Made by a program: the position numbers and the translations under genes. The notes beneath the pieces are model-generated. The model worked only from the letters and a program-made list of their open reading frames with translations, searched no databases and was not told the origin of the DNA. A stretch of 64,000 nt of DNA from Frateuria terrea (GTDB taxonomy: Bacteria; Pseudomonadota; Gammaproteobacteria; Xanthomonadales; Rhodanobacteraceae): contig NZ_FOXL01000002.1 in assembly GCF_900115705.1 (NCBI RefSeq), positions 186,001-250,000 on the forward strand. The letters are read 5' to 3'. The stretch's first letter is position 1. Each line of letters starts with the position of its first letter. Positions 9,162-18,452 of this stretch are shown here, piece by piece.

Positions 9162-9179
9162 GGCGGGCTGAAGCCCACC
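9162..9179. repeat. REP-like palindromic element, copy 1
   Basis: GGCGGGCTGAAGCCCACC is an imperfect hairpin of the kind scattered between genes in xanthomonad genomes. A second copy with a variant loop lies at 58095-58113. This copy sits between phoR and ppk and may act as a transcript-end or mRNA-stabilising element. Confidence 0.6.
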
Positions 9180-9237
9180 CTACCGCGTGATCGAGACCGG
9201 GTGTACTTGGGCGCGGCATCGTCCAAAATGGTCGCCC

Positions 9238-11334
9238 ATGGCCCGCAAACTGCCGCAAACCGCCACTGCGATCGCCGACCTGGCCGCGCCGGAGCTGTAC
9301 TTCAGTCGCGAACTGGCCGCGCTGGAATTCAACTTTCGCGTGCTCGCGATGGCGCGCGATGCGCGGGTGCCGCTGCTGGAGCGGCTGCGCTACCTGAGCA
9401 TCGTGGCCAATAACCTCGACGAATTCTTCGAGGTGCGCGTGGCGATGCTCAAGCACCACCATGCCTACGGCTCGGCCGCGCCGGGACCGGACGGATTGTC
9501 TTCCGGCGAATTGCTCACCCGCATCCGCACCCGGGTCCTGGACCTGGTCACCGAGCAGTACGCCACGTGGCAGGAACAGCTGAAGCCGCAGCTGGACGCC
9601 GAAGGCATCCGCTTCCTCACCCGCCACCAATGGACGCCGCTGCAGCGGCGCTGGCTGCAAGGCTACTTCGAACACGAGGTGCTGCCGGTGCTCTCGCCGC
9701 TGGGCCTGGACCCGGCGCATCCGTTCCCGCGCATCCTCAACAAGACGCTCAACATCGCCGTCGTGCTGCAGGGACGCGACGCGTTCGGTCACGAGGGCCA
9801 CATGGCGCTGGTGCGCGCCCCCCGCTCGCTGCCGCGCATCGTCAAGCTGCCGGTCGAGGTGGGCGGCGGCGGCGACAACTTCGTGTTCCTGGCCGAGCTG
9901 CTGCAGGCCTTCGTCGACCTGATGTTTCCCGGCTTCAAGGTGGTCGGCTCCTACCAATTCCGCGTCACCCGCAACAGCGAACTGATCGTGGAAGAGGCCG
10001 AGGTGGAGAACCTCGCCCGCGCGCTCAGCGAAGAACTGCTCGGGCGCGGCTATGCGCGACCGGTGCGGCTGGAGATCGCCAACGACTGCCCGAAGGCGAT
10101 CACCGCGATGCTGGTGGCCAATTTCGAGCTGGAGGAATCGGACGTCTACCGCTGCGACGGGCCGGTCAACATCATCCGCGCCGGGGGCATCTACGACCAG
10201 GTCGACCGACCCGAGCTCAAGTTCCCGCGCTTCGTGCCCTGCCTGCCTTCGGCGATCGAGCCCGGCGCGAACCTGTTCGAGCTGATCGGCCAGCGCGACG
10301 TGCTGCTGCACCATCCCTACGAGAGCTTCGCCGCGGTCGTCGACCTGCTGCGCCAGGCCGCCGCCGATCCGGCCGTGCTGGCGATCAAGCAGACGCTCTA
10401 CCGCGCCGGCGAGGACACTCCGCTGGTCGACCTGCTGGTGGAGGCCGCGCGCAACGGCAAGGACGTCACGGTGGTGATCGAGCTGCGCGCGCGCTTCGAC
10501 GAGGAGGCCAACATCCGCCTGGCGACCCGGCTGCAGGAGGCCGGCGTGCAGGTGGTCTATGGCGTGGTCGGATACAAGACCCACGCCAAGATGATGCTGA
10601 TCGTGCGGCGCGAGGCGGGCACGCTGCGCCGCTACGTGCACCTGTCCACCGGCAACTACCACCAGGCCAACAGCCGCCTGTACACCGACATCGGCCTGAT
10701 GACCGCCGACCCGGAGATCGGCGAGGACCTGCACAAGGTGTTCCAGCAGCTCTCGGGCCTGGGCTCGGTGATCAGCCTCAAGCGCCTGCTGCATTCGCCG
10801 TTCACGCTGTACAAGAGCGTGGTCGCCAAGATCGAGCGCGAGACTGCGCATGCGCGGGCCGGCAAGAGCGCGCGCATCGTCGCCAAGCTCAATGCGCTCA
10901 ACGAATCGCACGTGATCGAGGCGCTCTATCGCGCCTCGCAGGCGGGCGTGGAGATCGACCTGATCGTGCGCGGCGCCTGCACGCTCAGGCCCGGGCTGCC
11001 AGGCATCTCCGAGCGCATCCGCGTGCGCTCGATCGTCGGGCGTTTCCTCGAGCACAGCCGCGTGTACTGGTTCGCCAACGACGGCAAGCCGGAGATCTAC
11101 TGCGCCAGCGCCGACTGGATGGAACGCAACCTGATGCGCCGCATCGAAGTGGCGTTCCCGATCCTCGACCCGAGGCTGGCCCGGCGCGTGTTCGACGAGA
11201 CGCTGGCCAACGGCCTGGCCGACAACACCCAGGCCTGGCTGCTCGCCGACGACGGCCACTACACCCGCGCCACGCCGGGCGACCAGCCGCCGCACTGCGC
11301 ACAGCAGACGCTGCTCAAGAAGATCTGCGGCTGA
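9238..11334 (+). CDS. ppk1: Polyphosphate kinase 1
   Basis: This 698-residue protein is close to the usual PPK1 length. It begins with the family N-domain (YFSRELAALEFNFRVL, then IVANNLDEFFEVRVAML). The autophosphorylated histidine is H449 in GYKTHAKMML and the second conserved His is H606 in FLEHSRVYWF. It makes polyphosphate reversibly from ATP. The ATG at 9238 gives MARKLPQT and starts just ahead of the conserved domain; the frame is open to 9187, but the extra residues look non-coding. The gene sits between phoBR and ppx, a typical phosphate/polyphosphate block. Confidence 0.95.
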   Translation: MARKLPQTATAIADLAAPELYFSRELAALEFNFRVLAMARDARVPLLERLRYLSIVANNLDEFFEVRVAMLKHHHAYGSAAPGPDGLSSGELLTRIRTRVLDLVTEQYATWQEQLKPQLDAEGIRFLTRHQWTPLQRRWLQGYFEHEVLPVLSPLGLDPAHPFPRILNKTLNIAVVLQGRDAFGHEGHMALVRAPRSLPRIVKLPVEVGGGGDNFVFLAELLQAFVDLMFPGFKVVGSYQFRVTRNSELIVEEAEVENLARALSEELLGRGYARPVRLEIANDCPKAITAMLVANFELEESDVYRCDGPVNIIRAGGIYDQVDRPELKFPRFVPCLPSAIEPGANLFELIGQRDVLLHHPYESFAAVVDLLRQAAADPAVLAIKQTLYRAGEDTPLVDLLVEAARNGKDVTVVIELRARFDEEANIRLATRLQEAGVQVVYGVVGYKTHAKMMLIVRREAGTLRRYVHLSTGNYHQANSRLYTDIGLMTADPEIGEDLHKVFQQLSGLGSVISLKRLLHSPFTLYKSVVAKIERETAHARAGKSARIVAKLNALNESHVIEALYRASQAGVEIDLIVRGACTLRPGLPGISERIRVRSIVGRFLEHSRVYWFANDGKPEIYCASADWMERNLMRRIEVAFPILDPRLARRVFDETLANGLADNTQAWLLADDGHYTRATPGDQPPHCAQQTLLKKICG

Positions 11335-11422
11335 TGCGCGTCGGGCCAGCCTCCCGCACCTGCCAGCCGACCGCCATCGCTGGCGTGGCAGAATCCGCGC
11401 CTTTCCCGCCTGGAAGCCGCGC

Positions 11423-12937
11423 GTGACCACCGAGCCCGTACCCATCAAGGATGGTGAACTGATCGCGGCGGTCGACCTGGGGTCGAACAGCTTCCACATC
11501 GTGGTCGCGCGCATGGAGCACGGCGAACCGCGCGTGATCGACCGACTGCGCGACAGCGTGCGGCTGGCCGCCGGCCTGCGTTCGGACGGCACGCTGGACG
11601 CCGCCCACCGCGCCCGCGCGCTGGCCAGCCTGGCGCGTTTCGGCCAGCGCATCGAAGGCCTGCCTTCGGCCAACGTCCGCGCGGTGGCCACCAATACCGT
11701 GCGGCGGCTGGCCTCGCCGCAGAGCTTTCTGGGCGCCGCCGAGGCCGCGCTGGGCCATCCCGTCGAGATCGTCTCCGGCCGCGAGGAAGGCCGGCTCATC
11801 TTCCTCGGCGTGGCGCACGACCTGCCGGCGTCGCGCGAGCCGCGGCTGGTCATCGACGTCGGCGGTGGCAGCACCGAGTTCATCATCGGCCGCGGCCTGG
11901 CGCCGCTGCATACCGAGAGCGTGCAGGCCGGTTGCATCGCCTCCACGCTGCGCTTCTTTCCCGGCGGCCGGCTGACGCCCAAGCGCTGGCAGCGCGCACG
12001 CAGCGAGGTCGGCGTGCTGCTGCAGCAGTTCGCCGAGGATTTCCGCGAGTCCGGCTGGCAGGAGGCCTATGGATCTTCCGGCAGCGCCAAGGCGGTCGAT
12101 GCGGTCGTGCAGGCGATGGGCCTGAGCGATGACGGCGTGACCCTGGATGCGCTGGCCGAACTGCGCGAGGCCGTGCTCGAACAGGGCCAGATGGACCTGC
12201 TGCGCCTGCCCGGCCTGACCGAGGAGCGCTCGCCGGTCTTCGCCGGGGCGGTGGTGATCTTCGAAGCCGCGTTCGAGGCGCTTGGCATCGACCACATGCG
12301 CGTGTGCGAAAGCTCGATGCGCGAAGGCCTGCTGTGGGACCTGCTCGGCCGCGCCGGCGGCAGCGATCCGCGTACCGCCAGCATCGACGCCCTGGCGGCC
12401 CGTTACGGCGTCGATCGCGCACAGGCGCGGCGCGTCGGGCAGACCGCGCTTTTGCTGTTCGACCAGGTCGCGCGTCCGTGGAAGCTGGACGCCGAAGCGC
12501 GGGAATGGCTCTCCTGGGCCGCGCGCGTGCACGAGATCGGCCTGGCGATCGCGCACAGCCAGCATCACCATCATGGCGCCTACATCCTTCGCCATGCCGA
12601 CCTCGCCGGTTTCTCGCGGCAGGAGCAGCAATTGCTCGCGGCGGTCATCGAGGCGCACCGGCGCAAGCCGGCCAAGGCGTTGATCTCGGTGCTGCCGCAG
12701 CGCTACCGCTCCCTGGCCCGGCACATTACCGCGCTGCTGCGGCTGGCGGTGCTGTTCCGCCGCGGCCGCCGGCCCGAATCGCTGCCGCCACTGAAGCTCA
12801 GCGCCACCAGCCAACGCCTGCGGCTGGCCATTCCCGCGCTCTGGCTGGATCAACACCCGCTCACCGAGGCCGACCTGGAACAGGAGCAGGGGCCGATGGC
12901 GGAACTCGGGCTGACGCTGGAGATCCAGCGTACGTGA
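11423..12937 (+). CDS. ppx: Exopolyphosphatase (Ppx/GppA family)
   Basis: This 504-residue protein has the actin/ASKHA fold signatures: phosphate-1 loop AAVDLGSNSFHIVVAR near the N-terminus and phosphate-2 VIDVGGGSTEF around residues 145-160, followed by a helical HD-like C-terminal region with HEIGLAIAHSQHHHHG. The long form favours Ppx over the shorter GppA type, and position after ppk1 agrees. It hydrolyses terminal phosphates of polyphosphate and may also act on pppGpp. The start is a GTG at 11423, 88 bases after ppk1. Confidence 0.92.
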   Translation: MTTEPVPIKDGELIAAVDLGSNSFHIVVARMEHGEPRVIDRLRDSVRLAAGLRSDGTLDAAHRARALASLARFGQRIEGLPSANVRAVATNTVRRLASPQSFLGAAEAALGHPVEIVSGREEGRLIFLGVAHDLPASREPRLVIDVGGGSTEFIIGRGLAPLHTESVQAGCIASTLRFFPGGRLTPKRWQRARSEVGVLLQQFAEDFRESGWQEAYGSSGSAKAVDAVVQAMGLSDDGVTLDALAELREAVLEQGQMDLLRLPGLTEERSPVFAGAVVIFEAAFEALGIDHMRVCESSMREGLLWDLLGRAGGSDPRTASIDALAARYGVDRAQARRVGQTALLLFDQVARPWKLDAEAREWLSWAARVHEIGLAIAHSQHHHHGAYILRHADLAGFSRQEQQLLAAVIEAHRRKPAKALISVLPQRYRSLARHITALLRLAVLFRRGRRPESLPPLKLSATSQRLRLAIPALWLDQHPLTEADLEQEQGPMAELGLTLEIQRT

Positions 12938-12947
12938 CGTTTCGCCT

Positions 12948-12967
12948 CCTCTCCCCGGAGGGAGAGG
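12948..12967. terminator. GC-rich stem-loop after ppx
   Basis: CCTCTCCC and GGGAGAGG pair perfectly around a CGGA loop, ten bases after the ppx stop. There is no U-tract. The sequence is related to the arms of the repeat pair at 19489-19782, so it may be a member of the same intergenic repeat family rather than a simple terminator. Confidence 0.45.
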
Positions 12968-13042
12968 GAGCAGAAGCGCACGCTTCAGCCCATGCAATGC
13001 CACCGCGTATCATGCAGGACATCCCACACAGGCTCCGCACGC

Positions 13043-13744
13043 ATGTCCCGACTCCTGCTGGCCCTCCTGTTGTTGCTGCCACTCGGCGTTTGTGCGCAGA
13101 CCGCGCCGTCGCCGGCCAGCACCAGCGCAACGCCGCCGGCGCCCGGCCCGAAGGTGCTGCTGCACACCAGCGTGGGCGACATCACGCTGGAGCTCTACCC
13201 GGACAGGGCACCCAAGAGCGTGGCCAACTTCCTGCAGTACGTGCACGAAGGCTTCTACGACGGCACCGTGTTCCACCGCGCTATCAGCGGCTATCTGGTT
13301 CAGGGCGGCCTGTACACGCGCGATCTGCAGCCGCGGCGTACCCATCCGGCCATCGCCAGCGAGGCCGACAACGGCCTGTCCAACCTGCGCGGCACGGTGG
13401 CGGTGGCGCGCGGCGCCGATCCGAATTCCGGCACGGCGCAGTTCTTCATCAACCTGGTCGACAACCGCCGGCTCGACTACGCCGGCAACCAGAGTGGCCT
13501 GACCTGGGGATACGCCGTGTTCGGCAAGGTGGTGCAAGGCATGGACGTGGTCGACAAGATCGCTGCCCTGCCCACCCGCGGCCAGGGCCCGTTCGCCGCC
13601 GACGTTCCCAGCCCGCTGCCGGTGATCGAGAGCGCGCAGGTGATCGGCGAGGAGGCCCCCGCCCCCGCCGCCAGTGCCAAGGCGCCCGCCAAGGCTGCCG
13701 GCACAGCCAAGCCCGCCAAGGCGGCCGGCAGGAAGAGCGGCTGA
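13043..13744 (+). CDS. Secreted cyclophilin-type peptidyl-prolyl cis-trans isomerase
   Basis: This 233-residue protein has a signal peptide (MSRLLLALLLLLPLGVCAQ) and then a cyclophilin domain (LLHTSVGDITLELYPDRAP, VANFLQYVHEGFYDGTVFHR, ARGADPNSGTAQFFINLVDN). It should catalyse prolyl isomerisation in the periplasm, like PpiA. The tail after about residue 210 is Ala/Lys/Pro-rich low-complexity sequence. The Cys at 17 is not a good lipobox because Val precedes it. The stop TGA shares its last base with the lpxH ATG, so the two genes are probably translated together. Confidence 0.92.
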   Translation: MSRLLLALLLLLPLGVCAQTAPSPASTSATPPAPGPKVLLHTSVGDITLELYPDRAPKSVANFLQYVHEGFYDGTVFHRAISGYLVQGGLYTRDLQPRRTHPAIASEADNGLSNLRGTVAVARGADPNSGTAQFFINLVDNRRLDYAGNQSGLTWGYAVFGKVVQGMDVVDKIAALPTRGQGPFAADVPSPLPVIESAQVIGEEAPAPAASAKAPAKAAGTAKPAKAAGRKSG

Positions 13745-14469
13745 TGCCCAGCCTGTTCATTGCCGACCTGCACCTGGACGACAGCCGCCCGCAGATCACC
13801 GATCTGTTCGAGCGCTACCTCGCCGGCGACGAAGTGCGCCAGGCGGATGCGCTCTACGTCCTGGGCGACCTGGTCGAAGCCTGGGTCGGCGACGACGACG
13901 ATGCCGAGCTGCCCGCGCGCATCGCCCGGGCCACGCGTGCCGTGCGCGAGTCCGGGGTGCCGGTGTATTTCATGCCCGGCAATCGCGACTTCCTGCTCGG
14001 CCAGGACTACGCCGACCGCGCCGGCCTCACCTTGCTGGAAGACGGCGTGGTGCACGACCTGTACGGCCGCCCCGCCCTGCTGATGCACGGCGATGCGCTG
14101 TGCACCGACGACGTCGCCTACCAGGCCGTACGCCGGCAGGTGCGCATGCCCGATTGGAAAGCCAATATCCTGGCGATGCCGCTGGAAGCGCGCCGTGCCT
14201 TTGCCGCCAAGGCACGCGCAGACAGCCGCGCGCACACCGGCATCACCATGGAGTCGATCATGGACGTCAACGCCGATGCAGTCGCCCGCGCAATGCGCGG
14301 CGCGGGGGTGACGCGGTTGATCCACGGCCACACGCATCGGCCGGCCATTCACGATTTCCCGCTGGACGGGCAGGACGCACAACGCATCGTGCTGGGCGAC
14401 TGGTATGAACAGGGCTCGGTGTTGCGCGTGGCACCGGACCGTGCCGAACTGAGTGGGCTTCCGCTCTAA
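13744..14469 (+). CDS. lpxH: UDP-2,3-diacylglucosamine diphosphatase LpxH
   Basis: This 241-residue calcineurin-like phosphoesterase carries the LpxH metal-site motifs in order: ADLHLDD, LGDLVEAW, MPGNRDFL, MHGDALCTDD and HGHTHRP. It cleaves UDP-2,3-diacylglucosamine to lipid X and UMP in lipid A biosynthesis at the inner membrane. The start overlaps the cyclophilin stop by one base. Length and motif order match the family closely. Confidence 0.95.
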   Translation: MPSLFIADLHLDDSRPQITDLFERYLAGDEVRQADALYVLGDLVEAWVGDDDDAELPARIARATRAVRESGVPVYFMPGNRDFLLGQDYADRAGLTLLEDGVVHDLYGRPALLMHGDALCTDDVAYQAVRRQVRMPDWKANILAMPLEARRAFAAKARADSRAHTGITMESIMDVNADAVARAMRGAGVTRLIHGHTHRPAIHDFPLDGQDAQRIVLGDWYEQGSVLRVAPDRAELSGLPL

Positions 14470-14710
14470 GTACCTGCTGCGCGAGCGCAGAAGTTCGCGG
14501 CATGCCAGCGGCGCGTCCGGGTGGACGCCGATCGTGCAAACGCTGCTCCCCTGATCGCGCAGACCTGCCCGCCCATCCCGGGTTTCTGCGCAGCGCGCAT
14601 TGCGCGCGATCGTCAACGGCCACGGTGGTCGCACCCGCACCCCACCGCCTGCGCCCTGACGGCCGCCTCGGCTACCATTGCGGTTTCGTTTCACATTCGA
14701 GGAAACACCC

Positions 14711-15478
14711 ATGCAGCTCGACCAGGTCAAGGCCGTCATCACCGGCGGCGCCTCCGGACTCGGCCACGCCGTGGCGCAGCATCTCGTCGCGCAGGGCGCA
14801 AAAGTGGCGCTGTTCGACGTCAACGAGGAGAAGGGCCGGCAGGCCGCGCAGGCGCTGGGCGGCACGGCGCGCTTCTACCGCACCGACGTCACCTCCGAGG
14901 AAGGCGTGACCGCCAACGTGGCCGCGGCCCGCGATGCCATGGGCGGGCTCAACGTGGTGATGAACTGCGCCGGCATCCTGGGCTCCGGCCGCGTGCTGGG
15001 CAAGGAAGGCCCGATGGCGCTGTCCAACTTCGCCAGCACGGTCATGGTCAACCTGGTTGGCAGCTTCAACGTGGCCAAGGCCGGCGCGGCGCTGATGCAG
15101 ACCAACGAGGCGGGCGAGGACGGCGAACGCGGGGTGATCGTCAACACCGCCTCGGTGGCCGCCTACGAGGGGCAGATCGGCCAGGCGGCCTACTCGGCGT
15201 CCAAGGGCGGCGTGGTGGGCATGACCCTGCCGATGGCGCGCGAGCTGGCCCGATTCGGCATCCGCGTGGCCACGATCGCGCCGGGCATCTTCTGGACGCC
15301 AATGGTCGACGGCATGCCCGAAGCCGTGCAGCAATCGCTGTCGGCCTCGATTCCGTTCCCCTCGCGGCTGGGCAAGCCCGAGGAATTCGCGCAGACGGTC
15401 GCGTTCATCCTGGGCAACCGCTACATCAATGGCGAGACCATCCGCCTGGATGGCGCGGTGCGCCTGCAGCCGAAGTAA
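14711..15478 (+). CDS. Short-chain dehydrogenase, 3-hydroxyacyl-CoA dehydrogenase type-2-like
   Basis: This 255-residue classical SDR has the NAD(P)-binding TGGASGLG at 11-18, NCAG at 85-88, and the catalytic S148, Y161 and K165 in the YSASK motif. The region NTASVAAYEGQIGQAAYSAS and the C-terminus FPSRLGKPEEFAQ then GETIRLDGAVRLQP strongly resemble HSD17B10 / 3-hydroxyacyl-CoA dehydrogenase type 2, suggesting a fatty-acid or branched-chain acyl-CoA substrate. GAGGAA upstream supports the ATG at 14711. A 241-base gap from lpxH shows no other recognisable feature. Substrate is inferred. Confidence 0.9.
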   Translation: MQLDQVKAVITGGASGLGHAVAQHLVAQGAKVALFDVNEEKGRQAAQALGGTARFYRTDVTSEEGVTANVAAARDAMGGLNVVMNCAGILGSGRVLGKEGPMALSNFASTVMVNLVGSFNVAKAGAALMQTNEAGEDGERGVIVNTASVAAYEGQIGQAAYSASKGGVVGMTLPMARELARFGIRVATIAPGIFWTPMVDGMPEAVQQSLSASIPFPSRLGKPEEFAQTVAFILGNRYINGETIRLDGAVRLQPK

Positions 15479-15544
15479 ACCTGCCACTCCAGCGGGATGT
15501 CCTGTGCGTCATCCCGGCCAATCCAACCCACTGACCGACACTCC

Positions 15545-16108
15545 ATGAAAGCTTCCGACGTCAAGAAAGGCAACGTGGTCGAGCACGACGGTACCGTCTA
15601 CCAGGTGCGCGACATCGAGCGCAGCGCGCCCACCGCGCGCGGCGGCAACGTGACCTTCCGCTTCACCATGTATTCGATCCCCGGCGGGCGCAAGTTCGAT
15701 CTCAGCCTGCGCGCCGACGACGACCTGAAGGAAATGGACCTGGTCCGCCGCGCGGCGAATTTTTCCTACATGGACGGCGAGGCGTTCGTGTTCATGGATG
15801 CCGAGGACTACACGCAGTACATGCTCGGCCCAGAACTGGTCGGCGACAACGCCGGCTACATCGTCGAGGGCACCGAGGGCTACTACGTGCAGGTCATCGA
15901 CGACGCTCCGGTCGGCTTGCAGGTGCCCACCAGCGTGGTGCTGACCGTGGTCGACACCGCACCCGAGCTCAAGGGCGCCAGTGCCACCAAGCGGACCAAA
16001 CCGGCCAGGCTCGATACCGGCGTCGAGATACAGGTGCCCGAATACATCACCAATGACGAGAAGGTGTGGGTCAACACGCTGACGGGCGAGTTCGCCGGCC
16101 GCGCCTGA
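15545..16108 (+). CDS. efpL: Elongation factor P-like protein EfpL (YeiP)
   Basis: This 187-residue protein has the three beta-barrel EF-P architecture. Its first domain has an extended loop SAPTARGGN, with Arg32 where EF-P has its modified lysine or arginine; this is the hallmark of the EfpL/YeiP subfamily. The remainder ([29 protein letters not shown], then [11 protein letters not shown]) fits the same group. EfpL relieves ribosome stalling at proline-containing and related motifs. The ATG at 15545 gives the conserved [10 protein letters not shown] start. Confidence 0.94.
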   Translation: MKASDVKKGNVVEHDGTVYQVRDIERSAPTARGGNVTFRFTMYSIPGGRKFDLSLRADDDLKEMDLVRRAANFSYMDGEAFVFMDAEDYTQYMLGPELVGDNAGYIVEGTEGYYVQVIDDAPVGLQVPTSVVLTVVDTAPELKGASATKRTKPARLDTGVEIQVPEYITNDEKVWVNTLTGEFAGRA

Positions 16109-16208
16109 CGGCGGAAAGCTGCGCGGGGTGCGCTGGCCGCGGGCTTCCTACACGGCGGTTCAACTAGCGTCAGGCAGAATCGTGGTTCCCCACCCCGGCG
16201 ATTCGGCC

Positions 16209-18305
16209 ATGCCCGCCAGCGTCTACTCGCTACGCGCCAACCTGCTGGAGAGCCTGACCCGGACCAAGCGCCCGGACGTCCCGCTGCGAGTGGTCGTGCG
16301 CAACACGCTGGCCGTGGTACTGCCACTGGCGATCGGCATGGCCTGCGGACATACCGCGGTGGGCCTGGGTGTGGCCGCCGGCGCGCTGGACACGATGTTT
16401 TCCGATCAGCCCGGCCCCTATCGCCAACGTGTGCAGCAACTCCTGCTGGCCTCGCTGGCGGCGGGCCTGGCCGCGCTTGCGGGGTTCCTGATCGGCGGGC
16501 AGTTGCCGGCCATGTTGCTGGCCAGCGCGCTGGTCGGCTTCGGCGGCGGCATGCTGGTGCTGTTCGGCACCGACCTGGCGCGGGTGGGCATGACCAGCAT
16601 GATCCTGCTGGTGGTCACTGCCGCCTCGCCCACTTCGCTCGGGCCTGCGGCCGCGGGCGCCGCGCTGATCTTCGCCGGTGGCCTGCTGATGATGCTGTTC
16701 TCGGTCGCCGCCTGGCCGCTGCACCGCTACCGGCCGGAACGGCAGGCGCTGGCCGTGGTTTACCGCGGACTGGCCACGCTGGCCCGCCAGCGCGCGCAGG
16801 ACGACGAGGATGAACCCGCCCTCAGCGGCGCGATGACCACCCTGCAGCAGACGCTGCTGGGGCGTTACCACGCCCGCGGTCGCGCGATGGAAGCCTTCGG
16901 CGTAATGCTGGAGCTGGCCGAGCGGATCCGGCTGGAGCTCACCGCGCTCGCCGACGGCTCGTCGGGCCACGCCGTGCCGCTGCGCTTCCGCGTCGGCGTC
17001 GCGCGCGTGCTCGACCATATCGCCGAGGCATTGCAGGAAGGCGTCGCGCCGCACGCGGCCGAACGCGCGCTGCGTGCCCTGCGCGCCATCGAGCGCCACG
17101 CCGCGGAGAGCGACGTGCAACGCGCGCTGCACGTGCATGCGCTGGCCGGACAGCTGGCCGCCGCCGTGCGCAATGCCAACTGGGCCGGCAGCCGCGGCGA
17201 ACAGCGCGCCGAGACCGCCGACCTGCGCCTGCCCGCCTCGCTACGGCAGAGCTCGACGCGCGCCATGCTGCTGGCCAACCTCACGCCCCATTCGGTGGCG
17301 TTCCGCCACGCAGTGCGCTCGGCCGTGGCGTTGAGCCTGGCGCTGGCGCTCTCGCGCGTGCTCGAACTGCCGCACGGCTACTGGCTGCCGATGACGGTCG
17401 CCATCGTGCTGCGCCCGGACTTCGCCGCGACGTTCAATTTCGGCCTGCTGCGCGTGGTCGGCACCGTGCTCGGGCTGGTGCTGACCACGGCGCTGCTGCA
17501 CGTGATTCCCGACCAGCCCTGGGCCCACCTGGCGCTGATGGGCGTGCTGTGCATGGCCTTCCGCTACCTGGCCACGGCGCACTATGGCATCGCGGTGGCG
17601 GCGCTCACCGGCACCGTGGTGGTGCTGCTTTCGTTCGAAGGCGTGGACCCGGGCGTGGCGGTGATGGACCGCGTGGTCAACACCGCGCTCGGCAGCGGCC
17701 TGGCGCTGCTGGCCTACGTGCTGTGGCCGACCTGGGAGCGCGGTCGCGCGCGCGCCGCGCTGGCCGACATGCTCGACGCCTACGCCGATTACCTGCGCGC
17801 GCTGGGACGTCCGCAACGGCGCGCCTCCCATCGTGAGACACGCACCGCCGCACGCACCGCCCGCACCAACGCCCTTGCCTCGCTCGAGCGCATGCGTGCC
17901 GAGCCAGCCACGCCGGCCGCCCTGCTCGACCTGGCACAGGCGCTTTTCTCCAACGGCAACCGGTTGGCGCGCACGGCGATGACCATGGAGGCGCTACTGC
18001 AGCATCGCGCGAACCTGCCGGAACAGACCGAGGTGAGCGCCTTCGTCGACCATGCTGCCGCCGCGTTGCACGGCGTCGCCGGCGCCTTGCGCGAGCAGCG
18101 CGCAGCCGCGGACCTGCCTGACCTGCGTCTGCTCCAGCGCAGCCTCGGTGCCTTGCTTGCGATGTCCGAAGACCAGGCGGCGGCCGACCAGGTCGCCCGC
18201 CTCGCCGACCGCCTCGTCGACAACGTCAATACGCTCGCCCACGTGATCGGACGCTGTCCGCAGGAACCGGCCGCACAGGCAGCCGGCCGGCACGTGCTCC
18301 CGTAG
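16209..18305 (+). CDS. FUSC-family (YccS-like) membrane protein
   Basis: This 698-residue protein has two membrane blocks: about residues 22-175 (LAVVLPLAIGMACGHTAVGLG and several further helices) and about 375-520 (AVALSLALALSRVLELPHGYWLP, then LGLVLTTALLHVIP). A long cytosolic helical region lies between them and another at the C-terminus. The GYWLPMTVAIVLRPDF stretch is characteristic of the fusaric-acid-resistance-like (FUSC) domain. It is presumably an inner-membrane exporter of aromatic acids or other toxic compounds; no partner membrane-fusion gene is adjacent. The start at 16209 is preferred over the upstream open frame. Confidence 0.82.
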   Translation: MPASVYSLRANLLESLTRTKRPDVPLRVVVRNTLAVVLPLAIGMACGHTAVGLGVAAGALDTMFSDQPGPYRQRVQQLLLASLAAGLAALAGFLIGGQLPAMLLASALVGFGGGMLVLFGTDLARVGMTSMILLVVTAASPTSLGPAAAGAALIFAGGLLMMLFSVAAWPLHRYRPERQALAVVYRGLATLARQRAQDDEDEPALSGAMTTLQQTLLGRYHARGRAMEAFGVMLELAERIRLELTALADGSSGHAVPLRFRVGVARVLDHIAEALQEGVAPHAAERALRALRAIERHAAESDVQRALHVHALAGQLAAAVRNANWAGSRGEQRAETADLRLPASLRQSSTRAMLLANLTPHSVAFRHAVRSAVALSLALALSRVLELPHGYWLPMTVAIVLRPDFAATFNFGLLRVVGTVLGLVLTTALLHVIPDQPWAHLALMGVLCMAFRYLATAHYGIAVAALTGTVVVLLSFEGVDPGVAVMDRVVNTALGSGLALLAYVLWPTWERGRARAALADMLDAYADYLRALGRPQRRASHRETRTAARTARTNALASLERMRAEPATPAALLDLAQALFSNGNRLARTAMTMEALLQHRANLPEQTEVSAFVDHAAAALHGVAGALREQRAAADLPDLRLLQRSLGALLAMSEDQAAADQVARLADRLVDNVNTLAHVIGRCPQEPAAQAAGRHVLP

Positions 18306-18452
18306 TTTTTCTGTCCGACGCGATTTTCGCAAAGCCGTATTGCGCAATCGGCCGGCGGATTTATCCACGTTGTTTTTGGCCCGCGATCAAGCCTGATTCG
18401 CGCAAACCCTGTTGTATTATCGCGGGCAGTTCCACAGGGGGATTTCGGACTC

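Noticed and set aside
13043-13100. Possible lipobox (LGVC) in the secreted cyclophilin
   Set aside because: Val at -1 and Leu at -3 with Gly at -2 do not fit the lipobox; a standard signal peptidase I site fits better.
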